Of a stretch of 33,541 bases of DNA, positions 14,777-22,820 are shown piece after piece (position 1 is the stretch's first letter; each line of letters starts with the position of its first letter). The position numbers and the translations under genes are program-made. The stretch comes from SZUA-430 sp044375275. Its GTDB lineage: Bacteria; Pseudomonadota; Alphaproteobacteria; Micropepsales; Micropepsaceae. The stretch covers positions 1 through 33,541 of the forward strand of contig JBILMZ010000013.1 in NCBI GenBank assembly GCA_044375275.1, read 5' to 3'. The notes under the pieces are model-generated. The model had not been told where the DNA came from, made no database searches, and saw only the letters and a list, made by a program, of their open reading frames with translations.

Positions 14777-15592
14777 ATGTCAACACGCGTGCGATTGTTG
14801 CCGACCCTCATAGGTGCTGCCGGCGTGCTTCTGTTCTTGCGCATCGGTGCGATGGCGGCGAGCCCTGGCGGTGAACAACCCCCGGAGCCAGCCCCCGCCG
14901 CAGAGACATCCGAGACGCAGGGAGCCAAGACCCCGGCATCACCTCCGAAGGAAGGTGAAGAAGCAGCTGCGGCGAAGTCCGGTGCTGCAGCAGAAGCCAG
15001 CGCACAAGCGGCTGCGCCTGCAAGCGAACCTACGCTGATGGCAGAAGCGGCCGAGCCGCAGACGAAGGGCGAGGCCGATGTTCTCCAGCGCCTTGGCGAG
15101 AGACGCGAGGCGCTTGATGCGCGCGAGAAGGAACTGGTGTTGCGCGAGCAGATGCTTGCCGCAGCGGAAAAGCAGATCGGATCCCGGCTCGGGGAACTGA
15201 AGCAACTCGAGCAGAAGCTTGAAGTGCTGATGGGCAAGCGAAACGAGCAGGAAGAAATCCAGCTGGTTGCGCTGGTCAAGTCCTACGAGTCGATGAAACC
15301 GGACGATGCAGCCCGCATCTTCAATCGGCTGGAGCGGGGAATTCTTTTGGACGTTGCGTCCCGGATGAAGCCGGCCAAGATCGGCGCTGTCATGGCAGCA
15401 ATGGAGCCTGCTCGTGCACAGGACCTCACTGTCCTGCTCGCGAAAAGGCTCAAGCTGAGCCAGGTTGCACCGCCAGCCCCACCTGCAGCGGCTCCCGTCG
15501 CAGAAGCGCCGACGGAGGCCATGCCAGCCGGCTCAGTGGATGCGACGCCGCCGGAGCCTGCTCCTGAGGTTTCTGCCCAACCGAACGGCTGA
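14777..15592 (+). CDS. MotE-like periplasmic flagellar protein (MgtE_N-type domain)
   Basis: The 271-residue product has an N-terminal signal or anchor (about 5-28), an Ala/Pro/Glu-rich stretch (29-95), a long coiled coil (about 99-160, LGERREALDAREKELVLREQ) and a domain like the N-terminal MgtE/FliG-type helical repeat (163-225; SYESMKPDDAARIFNRLERG, MKPAKIGAVMAAMEP). A second Ala/Pro-rich tail follows (226-271). Proteins with this plan include Sinorhizobium MotE, a chaperone of the stator-associated protein MotC. It follows the DUF6468-like gene by nine bases with AGGGGA as ribosome site. The role is inferred from architecture and context. Confidence 0.75.
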   Translation: MSTRVRLLPTLIGAAGVLLFLRIGAMAASPGGEQPPEPAPAAETSETQGAKTPASPPKEGEEAAAAKSGAAAEASAQAAAPASEPTLMAEAAEPQTKGEADVLQRLGERREALDAREKELVLREQMLAAAEKQIGSRLGELKQLEQKLEVLMGKRNEQEEIQLVALVKSYESMKPDDAARIFNRLERGILLDVASRMKPAKIGAVMAAMEPARAQDLTVLLAKRLKLSQVAPPAPPAAAPVAEAPTEAMPAGSVDATPPEPAPEVSAQPNG

Positions 15593-15595
15593 TGC

Positions 15596-15611
15596 TTAAC
15601 GAGGGCTTAAC
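15596..15611 (+). promoter_or_regulatory. Perfect CtrA-type box before the AMIN/TPR gene
   Basis: TTAA-CGAGGGC-TTAAC matches the CtrA consensus TTAA-N7-TTAAC exactly and begins 3 bases after the stop of the MotE-like gene. It suggests an internal class II promoter. If the box overlaps the -35 region, transcription would begin at about 15634, at or after the annotated ATG. Confidence 0.72.
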
Positions 15612-15631
15612 TGCCAGTCGTCTAGGATCGA

Positions 15632-18600
15632 ATGCTTGAGATCCTGCGAAACCTTATGCGTCTTCTGACCCTGATCTTCATGTGCGTCGCTTCACTCGCG
15701 CTCGCCCCTTTGGGCAGGGCGGAGGATGACGCGCGCCCGAAGACACAGGTCTCTGCATCCGTGCAGAACGGCTTCGCACGGATCACGTTCGATTGGCCCG
15801 AGGAAGTCAAGGGAAGGGCTCAGGTCAGTGAGGGCGTTCTTGTCATCAGCTTTGACAAGCCTTTCGATGCCGACACGTCCGCCCTGTCGCGGATGCTTGA
15901 GCCCTATGTAGCCCTCGTGCGTCGCGATGCGGACGGACGTGCCTTGCGGATAGCCCTGAAGGGTCCGGTCAGGCTCAAGACCACGAACCACGGCATTCGC
16001 TATGCATTCGATCTCATTCCTCCATTCTTCAAGGGTGATCCTCCGGCTGCACCTGCGCCTGCCGGCACCAAGGTCCACAGCGAACTTCTCGTCAAGGTCA
16101 CCGAACGAGAGAAGACGACGCGCCTGCAATTCGATTTTCCGGGCCGTGTGGATCATTCAGTGAAGGCCGTTGGCAGCAAGCTGCTCGTCACGTTTTCAAA
16201 GCCGGCAAAAGTGGACTTGCGCAGGTTCTCGCAGAACCCGCCTACCTGGGTTCGTTCAGCGCGGTCGTTTCGGGAAGACAACAAGCTTGTCATCGAGTTC
16301 GAGATTGATCGTGAAGCGGAATTCCTTGACATAAGCCAAAATGATGAGATCGCAGTTCTGCTCAAGGAACCGAAGACTGATGGTGACGCCGTTGTGGAAA
16401 CCGCTGGTGCTGGAGGACCGTCGAAGGTGCTGGTTTCCAGTGAACAGACCAACGTACCGCCGCCGCCACGAATCGTTGCGGACGAAATCGAACTGGAGCG
16501 GCCCAAGCGTAAAGGCGTAGCTACGGCAGAAGCTTTTGAAGGCAAGGATGCAGCTCCGGGTGCCACCAAGGGGCCGCGAGCCCTCAGCGACGCATCCATG
16601 ATGCATGAAGCCGCACAGAAGATCGCGGGCGCTGAAATGCCCGAGAGCGCTTCCAGCAATCTTCAGCCCGATCCGCTTCCGCCAGCCTTGCGCCTTGGTC
16701 AAAGTGATTTGACGGCAGCTCTTGCGCCGCTTCCATCTGCTTCACCGGTTGCGCCAGGAAAGGCAAGGGCCGAGATTTTCGGGTCGATGGTTCGGCTTGA
16801 GTTGCCGTATGCCAAACTTCCAGCGGCGGCCGTGTTTCGTCGTGGACTGGCGATCTGGGTCGTCACGGAAACGTCCAGCCCCATGGATCTCGCGGCCCTG
16901 TCGGAATTGCCCAATGCGCCAGCGCGGCTGCTTTCGGCTGTCACCGAAGTTGCTCCCGGAATCACGGCTTTCCGGCTGGCCGCACCTGTCTCGATGTCTG
17001 TGACCGCTTCTGCGGCGGGCAATAGCTGGGTACTCGCGATCGGCAACACCGTGCCAGAGTTGCCGGAGAGATTGCAGCTGATCCGGCAAACAACGGGATC
17101 GTCAACGACGATGCGTGCGACCATGCCTGGGGCTACTCAGGTCGTCTGGCTGAAGGATCCGGATGCACTGGATCGCATTGCTGTTGTGATGGGCTTTGCG
17201 CCTGCTCGGGGCTTGCTGGATGGTCGCCGTTTCGTGGAATTTGTGGCACTGCCTTCCAGGCAGGGGCTTGCCGTTCAGGCCGTTGCAGATGACCTCGTCG
17301 TGTCCATTGAGGGTAACGATGCCGTCATTTCCAGACCCAGCGGTCTCAACGTATCCACATCGCAGTTCGTCGAAGCGCTAGGGCAGAGTGCGCCGATCGC
17401 CAGCAATGCATCGAGCCTTGCTGCAGTTGATTTTCCCGCCTGGGGGCACACCACTGGGGCGAGCCGGACTGAGACAATCTCGAAAATGATCCTTGAGTCG
17501 TCCAAGTCCGAAGGTGGCATGAGTGGCCCTCGCATGGCGCTTGCCCGTTTCTACGTCGCCCACGGCTTTGGAGCGGAAGCGCTCGGCGTGCTGCGCTCCA
17601 TCACGCACGATGATCGCACGGCAGAAACGAATGTTCCTTTCCGGGTTGTGCGTGCCCTTGCGAACATACAGATGGCACGAAACAAGGAGGCCATTGCTGA
17701 CCTGAGCATCGAAGCGCTTGGTGATGACGCGCATGCAGCGCTATGGCGTGGCATTGCTGCTGCCGGCGCAAGGGACTGGCGGCTGGCGCGCAACAACCTC
17801 ATCGTTTCACTCAAGGTGATATCGAAGTATCCGGAAGAGTGGCAGGCACGTGCACGTGCTTCGCTTGGCCTTTCCGCGCTCGAGCTCGGCGACTCCGCAG
17901 CTACGAAGCTGGCACTCGAAGACATGCCCGAAAAGAATGTCTCGGATGCAACCAAGGCCAATATGGCGCTGGTCAAGGCGCTTAGCGACATTGCCTTGCA
18001 GAAGCGAGATCAGGCCATCACCCAGCTTGATGCTCTGGCAAAGTCACCTGTACGTCCTGTCGCAGCGCGCGCCGCGCTTGAAGCGACACTGCTCAAGATC
18101 GCTGCCGGTACGCTGGACACAAAGCAGGCAATCGATAGCCTGGAGCGTCTGCGTTTCCAATGGCGTGGGGACGAAGTGGAGTTGCGTACCCTGTCTGAAC
18201 TCGGAAAGCTCTATGTCGAGCAGAACAAGTTGCGGGAGGGCCTGTACGCGATGCGGCTCGCGGCACGTCACTTCTCAGACTCTGATGAAGCCAGGCAGAT
18301 TGCAGCGCAGATGAGTTCGATTTTCGAGTCGCTGTTTCTGGGAGAGAGAGCAGAGAAGCTTAGCCCCGTGCAGGCGCTCAGCCTTTTCTATGACTACAAG
18401 GAACTGACTCCAGTCGGTTCGCAGGGCGACGAGATGATCCGCAAGCTCGTCGAGCGGCTGGTGGCCGTGGACCTGCTTCCGCAAGCGGCAGAGTTGCTGC
18501 AACACCAGGTCGACAACCGTCTTGACGGGATCGCCAAGGCTGCCGTGGCTGCGAGGCTGGCTGTGATCTACATCATAGACAAGCAGCCTTCAAAGGCGCT

Positions 18601-19126
18601 CGATACGCTTCGCGCGACGCGACAGGCGCGGCTTCCGGACGAACTGATCCAGCAACGTGAGCTGATCGAGGCGCGTGCGCTCGCTGATACCAAGGCTTAC
18701 GACCAGGCTCTCGACCTCATTGCATCGAATCTCAGCGAGGAAGCCGATCACCTGCGTGCCGACATTTACTGGGATGGACAGCGGTGGCCGGATGCAGCAG
18801 CCAAGGCGGAAGCTTTACTTGGTGCGAAATATGCGGGCGAGGGGGCGCTTACCGATGTTCATCGCATGTCTCTCATGCGTGCCTGCGTCGCCTATTCGCT
18901 TGCCGGGGATGCTGCGTCCCTTGAAAGGTTGCGGACAAGGTATTCGCCGAAGATGATGAACACGCCTGACGCCAAGGCGTTCGTGATGCTGACAAACGCG
19001 CCTGATGTTTCCAGTGAGGATTACCGGACGTTTGTCAAACGGCTCGCTTCCGTTGACACGCTCGACGCGTTTCTTGCGGATTTCAAGTCCAAGACTGCTT
19101 CGGCGCCCGCAACCGCAACCAACTAG
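15632..19126 (+). CDS. Large periplasmic protein with AMIN-like and TPR regions, flagellar cluster
   Basis: The 1164-residue product has a signal peptide (cleavage about after residue 30, PLGRA). Three beta-rich segments resemble AMIN-type cell-wall-targeting domains: about 38-130 and 148-246, which share FDWP/FDFP and SFDKP/TFSKP motifs, and more weakly 378-590. A Pro/Ala linker lies at about 247-375, and an alpha-helical TPR-like solenoid runs from about 630 to 1150 (ALARFYVAHGFGAEALGVL, LGKLYVEQNKLREGLYAMRLAA). Caulobacter has a large TPR gene at the equivalent place after fliM; its function is unknown to me. A perfect CtrA-type box sits just upstream. ATG 15656 is an alternative start that leaves a compact signal peptide (MRLLTLIFMCVASLALAPLGRA-type). 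Confidence 0.8.
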   Translation: MLEILRNLMRLLTLIFMCVASLALAPLGRAEDDARPKTQVSASVQNGFARITFDWPEEVKGRAQVSEGVLVISFDKPFDADTSALSRMLEPYVALVRRDADGRALRIALKGPVRLKTTNHGIRYAFDLIPPFFKGDPPAAPAPAGTKVHSELLVKVTEREKTTRLQFDFPGRVDHSVKAVGSKLLVTFSKPAKVDLRRFSQNPPTWVRSARSFREDNKLVIEFEIDREAEFLDISQNDEIAVLLKEPKTDGDAVVETAGAGGPSKVLVSSEQTNVPPPPRIVADEIELERPKRKGVATAEAFEGKDAAPGATKGPRALSDASMMHEAAQKIAGAEMPESASSNLQPDPLPPALRLGQSDLTAALAPLPSASPVAPGKARAEIFGSMVRLELPYAKLPAAAVFRRGLAIWVVTETSSPMDLAALSELPNAPARLLSAVTEVAPGITAFRLAAPVSMSVTASAAGNSWVLAIGNTVPELPERLQLIRQTTGSSTTMRATMPGATQVVWLKDPDALDRIAVVMGFAPARGLLDGRRFVEFVALPSRQGLAVQAVADDLVVSIEGNDAVISRPSGLNVSTSQFVEALGQSAPIASNASSLAAVDFPAWGHTTGASRTETISKMILESSKSEGGMSGPRMALARFYVAHGFGAEALGVLRSITHDDRTAETNVPFRVVRALANIQMARNKEAIADLSIEALGDDAHAALWRGIAAAGARDWRLARNNLIVSLKVISKYPEEWQARARASLGLSALELGDSAATKLALEDMPEKNVSDATKANMALVKALSDIALQKRDQAITQLDALAKSPVRPVAARAALEATLLKIAAGTLDTKQAIDSLERLRFQWRGDEVELRTLSELGKLYVEQNKLREGLYAMRLAARHFSDSDEARQIAAQMSSIFESLFLGERAEKLSPVQALSLFYDYKELTPVGSQGDEMIRKLVERLVAVDLLPQAAELLQHQVDNRLDGIAKAAVAARLAVIYIIDKQPSKALDTLRATRQARLPDELIQQRELIEARALADTKAYDQALDLIASNLSEEADHLRADIYWDGQRWPDAAAKAEALLGAKYAGEGALTDVHRMSLMRACVAYSLAGDAASLERLRTRYSPKMMNTPDAKAFVMLTNAPDVSSEDYRTFVKRLASVDTLDAFLADFKSKTASAPATATN

Positions 19127-19992
19127 GCGGGCTGGAAGTCGAGGCCGACATCCAGGCACTTCGCCGAGTGCGTGATCGCCCCGGACGAGATCAGGTTCAC
19201 GCCGGTGGCCGCCACTGCTGCGATTGTCTGCGCGTTGATGTTGCCTGAGGCTTCCAGCAGCGCCCGCCCCCTGTTCAACTTCACTGCCTCGCGAAGCATG
19301 TCAGGCGACATGTTGTCCAGCAGGATCGAATTTGCGCCCGCGTTCAATGCTTCTTCCATCTGGGCCAGGCTGTCGACTTCAATCTCGACGTGGATCATGT
19401 GTCCGGCATGCGCGCGCGCGGACTGGATTGCCCGTGTGACGCCACCGGCGGCCACGATATGGTTGTCCTTGATGAGGATGCCGTCATCGAGTGCAAAGCG
19501 GTGATTGAAACCGCCGCCACAACGCACGGCGTATTTCTCGAATGCCCGCAGGCCAGGCGTTGTCTTGCGGGTGCAGACCACACGTGCACCGGTTCCGGAT
19601 ACAAGGCGAACGAGGTTCGATGTCGCTGTTGCGACGCCTGAAAGCCGCCCGAGATAGTTGAGTGCGACGCGTTCGCCCGTGAGGATGGGGCGTGCGGATC
19701 CGCTGATGATGGCAATCGTTTCGCCTGGTTCTACACCTGCGCCATCGGGAACCTGCACCTGAACATTCACAGCAGGGTCGAGGGTGTTGAACGCCGCCCG
19801 CAGAAACTGAGTGCCCGCCAGTCGTCCGCTTTCACGCGCGACCAGCAGTGCACGTGCCTGCGCGGTTGTCGGAATTGTGGCGGCGGTGGTCAGGTCTCCA
19901 GCGCGTCCCATGTCTTCTTCCAGGGCGCGCTCGACTGCCGCGACGACCAGAAAGCCGGGAAGGGGTTCAACTTGAATGGCAGGCGTTTTCAT
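19123..19992 (-). CDS. nadC: Nicotinate-nucleotide pyrophosphorylase (quinolinate phosphoribosyltransferase)
   Basis: NadC converts quinolinate and PRPP to nicotinate mononucleotide, the third step of de novo NAD synthesis. The 289-residue product has the family motifs EEDMGRAGDLTT, RVALNYLGRLSGVAT, CTRKTTPGLRAFEKYAVRCGGG, HRFALDDGILIKDNHI and the C-terminal SSGAITHSAKCLDVGLDF. Length is normal. It overlaps nadB by four bases (ATGA) and is the last gene of nadA-nadB-nadC. Its stop overlaps the stop of the convergent TPR gene by four bases, so no terminator fits between them. Confidence 0.97.
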   Translation of the reverse strand: MKTPAIQVEPLPGFLVVAAVERALEEDMGRAGDLTTAATIPTTAQARALLVARESGRLAGTQFLRAAFNTLDPAVNVQVQVPDGAGVEPGETIAIISGSARPILTGERVALNYLGRLSGVATATSNLVRLVSGTGARVVCTRKTTPGLRAFEKYAVRCGGGFNHRFALDDGILIKDNHIVAAGGVTRAIQSARAHAGHMIHVEIEVDSLAQMEEALNAGANSILLDNMSPDMLREAVKLNRGRALLEASGNINAQTIAAVAATGVNLISSGAITHSAKCLDVGLDFQPA

Positions 19993-21605
19993 GAGCGTTC
20001 CGCCACTTTGGCTTTCGTCCGGGTGTCAGCGTGTGCGCGCTCGTCCATACGCTTTCGTACATCATCGAGCCTGATGAAGGTGCGGTGCGCCCAACCTGGC
20101 TGCGTCGCTGGAAAATCGGTGCGGAAGTGACCGCCCCTGCTTTCTTGACGAGCCAGGGCGGCGCCTGCGATGAGCAGGCAGGCGGCGGCCATGTTGCGCA
20201 TGTCGGGATCATGCGCGCCCGCCTTCTCCAACCGCTGGATGAAATCGATCGCCTTCAGGAGGTCGGTTTCGTTTCTCTCAAGGCCGACGTTCAGGCTCAT
20301 GATGCGGCGTAGCGGCGCGAGGGCCGGCGTCTGGGTCGGATGCGAGAACGCCGATGGCTCTGCCAGGCTTGCGCCTGCGCCGGTCGTTTGTACCCTGCCG
20401 GTGATGTCGGTGGCCGCGCGGGCACCAAAGACAATGGCTTCGAGCAAGGAGTTGGAAGCGAGGCGATTTGCTCCGTGTGCGCCGGTTGATGCGCACTCGC
20501 CAACGGCCCACAGGCCAGGAAGAGAGGTGCGGGCGTTCTCATCGACGCTGATCCCACCCATGTGATAGTGCGCGGCGGGCGCAACAGGGATTGGGGACAC
20601 GCGCGGGTCGATGCCGGCCGACTGGCAATAGGCAAAGACCGTCGGAAAGGCGTCCGGAAAGCGGGCGCCGAGCGTTCCGGATGCATCGAGGAACACCTTT
20701 CGGCCTGTCCGGATCTGCCTGAATATTCCCCTCGCGACGATGTCTCGCGGTGCGAGCTCCGCATCGGGATGAATGCCGGGCATGAAGCGCTCGCCCCGGT
20801 CATTCATCAGGATTGCGCCTTCCCCGCGCAGGGCTTCGGTCGCGAGTGGTGCCGGGTCGCGGCCCACGGAAATTGCCGTTGGATGGAACTGCACGAATTC
20901 GGGATCAGCGACGACGGCGCCCTTGCGGGCAGCCATTCCCAGTCCCTGACCGCGCGCTTCAGGCGGGTTGGTCGTTACTTCGAAGAGACCGCCAAGGCCG
21001 CCGAGAGCGAACACCGTCGCGTCGCTGCGGATCAAGACAGGGGAGGCCTTGTCGTTCACCGGATGCGCGTAAACGCCGACGACGCGGCCGCCTTCCATGG
21101 CGAGTTCAAAGGCCAGGAGGCCCTCGATCACGCGGATGCGCGGCGTTTCTTTCACCCGACGCACGAGCGCTGCCATGATTTCCGCGCCTGCGCGGTCGCC
21201 TGTTACGCGCACGATGCGGTTGCGCGAATGTGCTGCTTCGCGTCCCTGCACGAACTGGCCAAGTGCGTCGCGATCAAAGGGAACGCCGAGGTTTGCGAGA
21301 TCAACGATCCTGTCCGTTGCTTCCGTTGCAATCAGGCGGGCGATTTTTGGATCGACAATGCCTGCGCCTGCAAGTTCGGTGTCCCGCGCGTGCAGTTCAG
21401 CCGAGTCGTCACCGCCAAGTGCGGCGGCGATGCCGCCCTGGGCCCATGTGCTGGATGCCCCAGAGCCGAGAGGGACGGGCGAGAGAACCGTCACGGGACA
21501 GTCAAATTTCAGGGCCGTGAACAGGCCTGCAAGGCCTGCGCCCACGATCAGCACACCGCCTGAATGAATGACGTTGTCAGGGGCGCCTGTGCGCGCGGCG
21601 GCCAT
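19989..21605 (-). CDS. nadB: L-aspartate oxidase
   Basis: NadB is the flavoprotein that oxidises L-aspartate to iminoaspartate, the first step of NAD synthesis. The 538-residue product shows the FAD-binding GAGLAGLFTALKF near the N-terminus, SSTWAQGGIAAALGGDDS, the substrate-site region EFVQFHPTAI, and the conserved AAHYHMGGISVDENARTSLPGLWAVGECA followed by GANRLASNSLLEAIVFG. The C-terminal helical domain (RIMSLNVGLERNE) is complete. The start codon overlaps the nadA stop (ATGA) and the stop overlaps nadC. Confidence 0.97.
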   Translation of the reverse strand: MAAARTGAPDNVIHSGGVLIVGAGLAGLFTALKFDCPVTVLSPVPLGSGASSTWAQGGIAAALGGDDSAELHARDTELAGAGIVDPKIARLIATEATDRIVDLANLGVPFDRDALGQFVQGREAAHSRNRIVRVTGDRAGAEIMAALVRRVKETPRIRVIEGLLAFELAMEGGRVVGVYAHPVNDKASPVLIRSDATVFALGGLGGLFEVTTNPPEARGQGLGMAARKGAVVADPEFVQFHPTAISVGRDPAPLATEALRGEGAILMNDRGERFMPGIHPDAELAPRDIVARGIFRQIRTGRKVFLDASGTLGARFPDAFPTVFAYCQSAGIDPRVSPIPVAPAAHYHMGGISVDENARTSLPGLWAVGECASTGAHGANRLASNSLLEAIVFGARAATDITGRVQTTGAGASLAEPSAFSHPTQTPALAPLRRIMSLNVGLERNETDLLKAIDFIQRLEKAGAHDPDMRNMAAACLLIAGAALARQESRGGHFRTDFPATQPGWAHRTFIRLDDVRKRMDERAHADTRTKAKVAERS

Positions 21606-22648
21606 CAGTGGACAGCCTTTGCGGGTTTGCCGACTGCGAGCATGCGCTCAACAGCCAGGCGAGCGCGGGACGCCACGGCCGGGTCAACCTTGACTTCCGT
21701 TGTGAGCGTCTGGAGTGACTTCAGGATCTTGTCGAGCGTGATGCGCTTCATGTGCGGGCACAGATTGCACGGGCGCAGGAACTCGATATCCGGATTCTCT
21801 GCCGAGATGTTGTCTGCCATCGAGCACTCGGTCAGCAGCACGACCTTGGGTGGGCGCTTTTTCACCACATAGTCAATCATCGCAGAGGTGGAACCTGCGA
21901 AGTCGCATTCCGCGACGACCGATGCTGGGCACTCGGGATGAGCCAGGACGACAGCGCCGGGGTTGTCGGCGCGGAAGCGGCGGATGTCTTCTGCAGAGAA
22001 GCGTTCGTGTACTTCACACTGGCCTGCCCAGGAGATAACCTTGATCTTGGTCTGGTTGGCGACATTCTGCGCGAGATACTTGTCCGGGATCATGATGACC
22101 GTGTCGACGCCGCGTTCGGCGGCGATGGATTCCACGACGGCGACGGCGTTGGAAGAGGTGCAGCAGATGTCACTCTCTGCCTTCACTTCGGCTGACGTGT
22201 TCACGTAGGTCACGATGGGGTAGTTCGGATATTTCTGCCTGAGGAGCCGTACATCCGCTCCCGTGATGGAAGCCGCGAGGGAGCACCCGGCGGCCATGTC
22301 CGGCATGAGCACCATCTTGTCCGGGGACAGGATCTTTGATGTCTCGGCCATGAAGTGCACACCGGCCTGCACGATGATCCGCGCGTCGGTCTTTGCAGCT
22401 TCACGCGCGAGCTGCAGCGAGTCGCCCACGAAGTCGGCGACACAATGGAAGATCTCCGGCGTCTGGTAGTTGTGCGCGAGAATGACGGCGCCACGTTCCT
22501 TCTTCAGTCGGTTGATCTCGAGGATCAGCGGCGCGAAGGAGGGCCATTCGATTTCGGGGATGACTTTCGCGACCTTCGCGTAGAGCGCGCGTGTCGCTGC
22601 TGCTACTTCCGGGGTGTAGGCCAGGCTGGCGGTTTCGGGGTTTGCCAA
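21605..22648 (-). CDS. nadA: Quinolinate synthase NadA
   Basis: NadA is a [4Fe-4S] enzyme that condenses iminoaspartate with dihydroxyacetone phosphate to quinolinate. The 347-residue product has the family motifs AVILAHNYQTPEIFHCVADFVGDS, MPDMAAGCSLA, CTSSNAV, PDKYLAQNV and the C-terminal CNLCPHMKRITL, providing cluster cysteines. The start is TTG at 22648, supported by a strong GGGAGG ribosome site five bases away. It opens the nadABC operon. A sigma-70 promoter and two inverted-repeat operators lie directly upstream, so control by the NadQ-type regulator encoded at 23842-24810 is likely. Confidence 0.97.
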   Translation of the reverse strand: MANPETASLAYTPEVAAATRALYAKVAKVIPEIEWPSFAPLILEINRLKKERGAVILAHNYQTPEIFHCVADFVGDSLQLAREAAKTDARIIVQAGVHFMAETSKILSPDKMVLMPDMAAGCSLAASITGADVRLLRQKYPNYPIVTYVNTSAEVKAESDICCTSSNAVAVVESIAAERGVDTVIMIPDKYLAQNVANQTKIKVISWAGQCEVHERFSAEDIRRFRADNPGAVVLAHPECPASVVAECDFAGSTSAMIDYVVKKRPPKVVLLTECSMADNISAENPDIEFLRPCNLCPHMKRITLDKILKSLQTLTTEVKVDPAVASRARLAVERMLAVGKPAKAVH

Positions 22649-22661
22649 GTTCGCCTCCCAT

Positions 22662-22680
22662 TATGCTCAATCTGAGCATA
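22662..22680. promoter_or_regulatory. Operator 1 upstream of nadA, perfect inverted repeat
   Basis: TATGCTCA-ATC-TGAGCATA has perfect 8-base arms with a 3-base spacer. It touches the predicted -10 box and lies 14 bases before the nadA start, a repressor position. NadQ is the likely ligand because its gene lies nearby; this is inference. Confidence 0.7.
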
Positions 22681-22708
22681 TATATGGTATCAAAAAATGG
22701 CGGTTCAA
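22680..22708 (-). promoter_or_regulatory. sigma-70-type promoter of nadABC
   Basis: On the minus strand a -35 TTGAAC (22703-22708), a 17-base spacer and a -10 ATATAT (22680-22685) precede nadA. Operator 1 abuts the -10. Confidence 0.6.
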
Positions 22709-22724
22709 GGCCGCCTGACTTTGT

Positions 22725-22743
22725 AATGCTACGTGTGAGCATA
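22725..22743. promoter_or_regulatory. Operator 2 in the nadA upstream region, imperfect repeat
   Basis: AATGCTAC-GTG-TGAGCATA keeps one full half-site (TGAGCATA) and a degenerate one. Its centre is 63 bases from that of operator 1, about six helical turns, so cooperative binding or looping is possible. It also lies 78 bases before the divergent EEP gene. Confidence 0.5.
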
Positions 22744-22820
22744 AGTAATGTCAAGCTGGCGTTGGTACTGCGCTGCCGAGGCGCAGGCGTCACAGACTTT
22801 TGCTTCGGGAATTGCCATGA

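Noticed and set aside
20562..21563. 333-codon open frame on the plus strand
   Set aside because: It lies antisense to nadB, whose motifs are complete. The open frame is a by-product of GC-rich codon use in nadB, and its translation shows no family motif.
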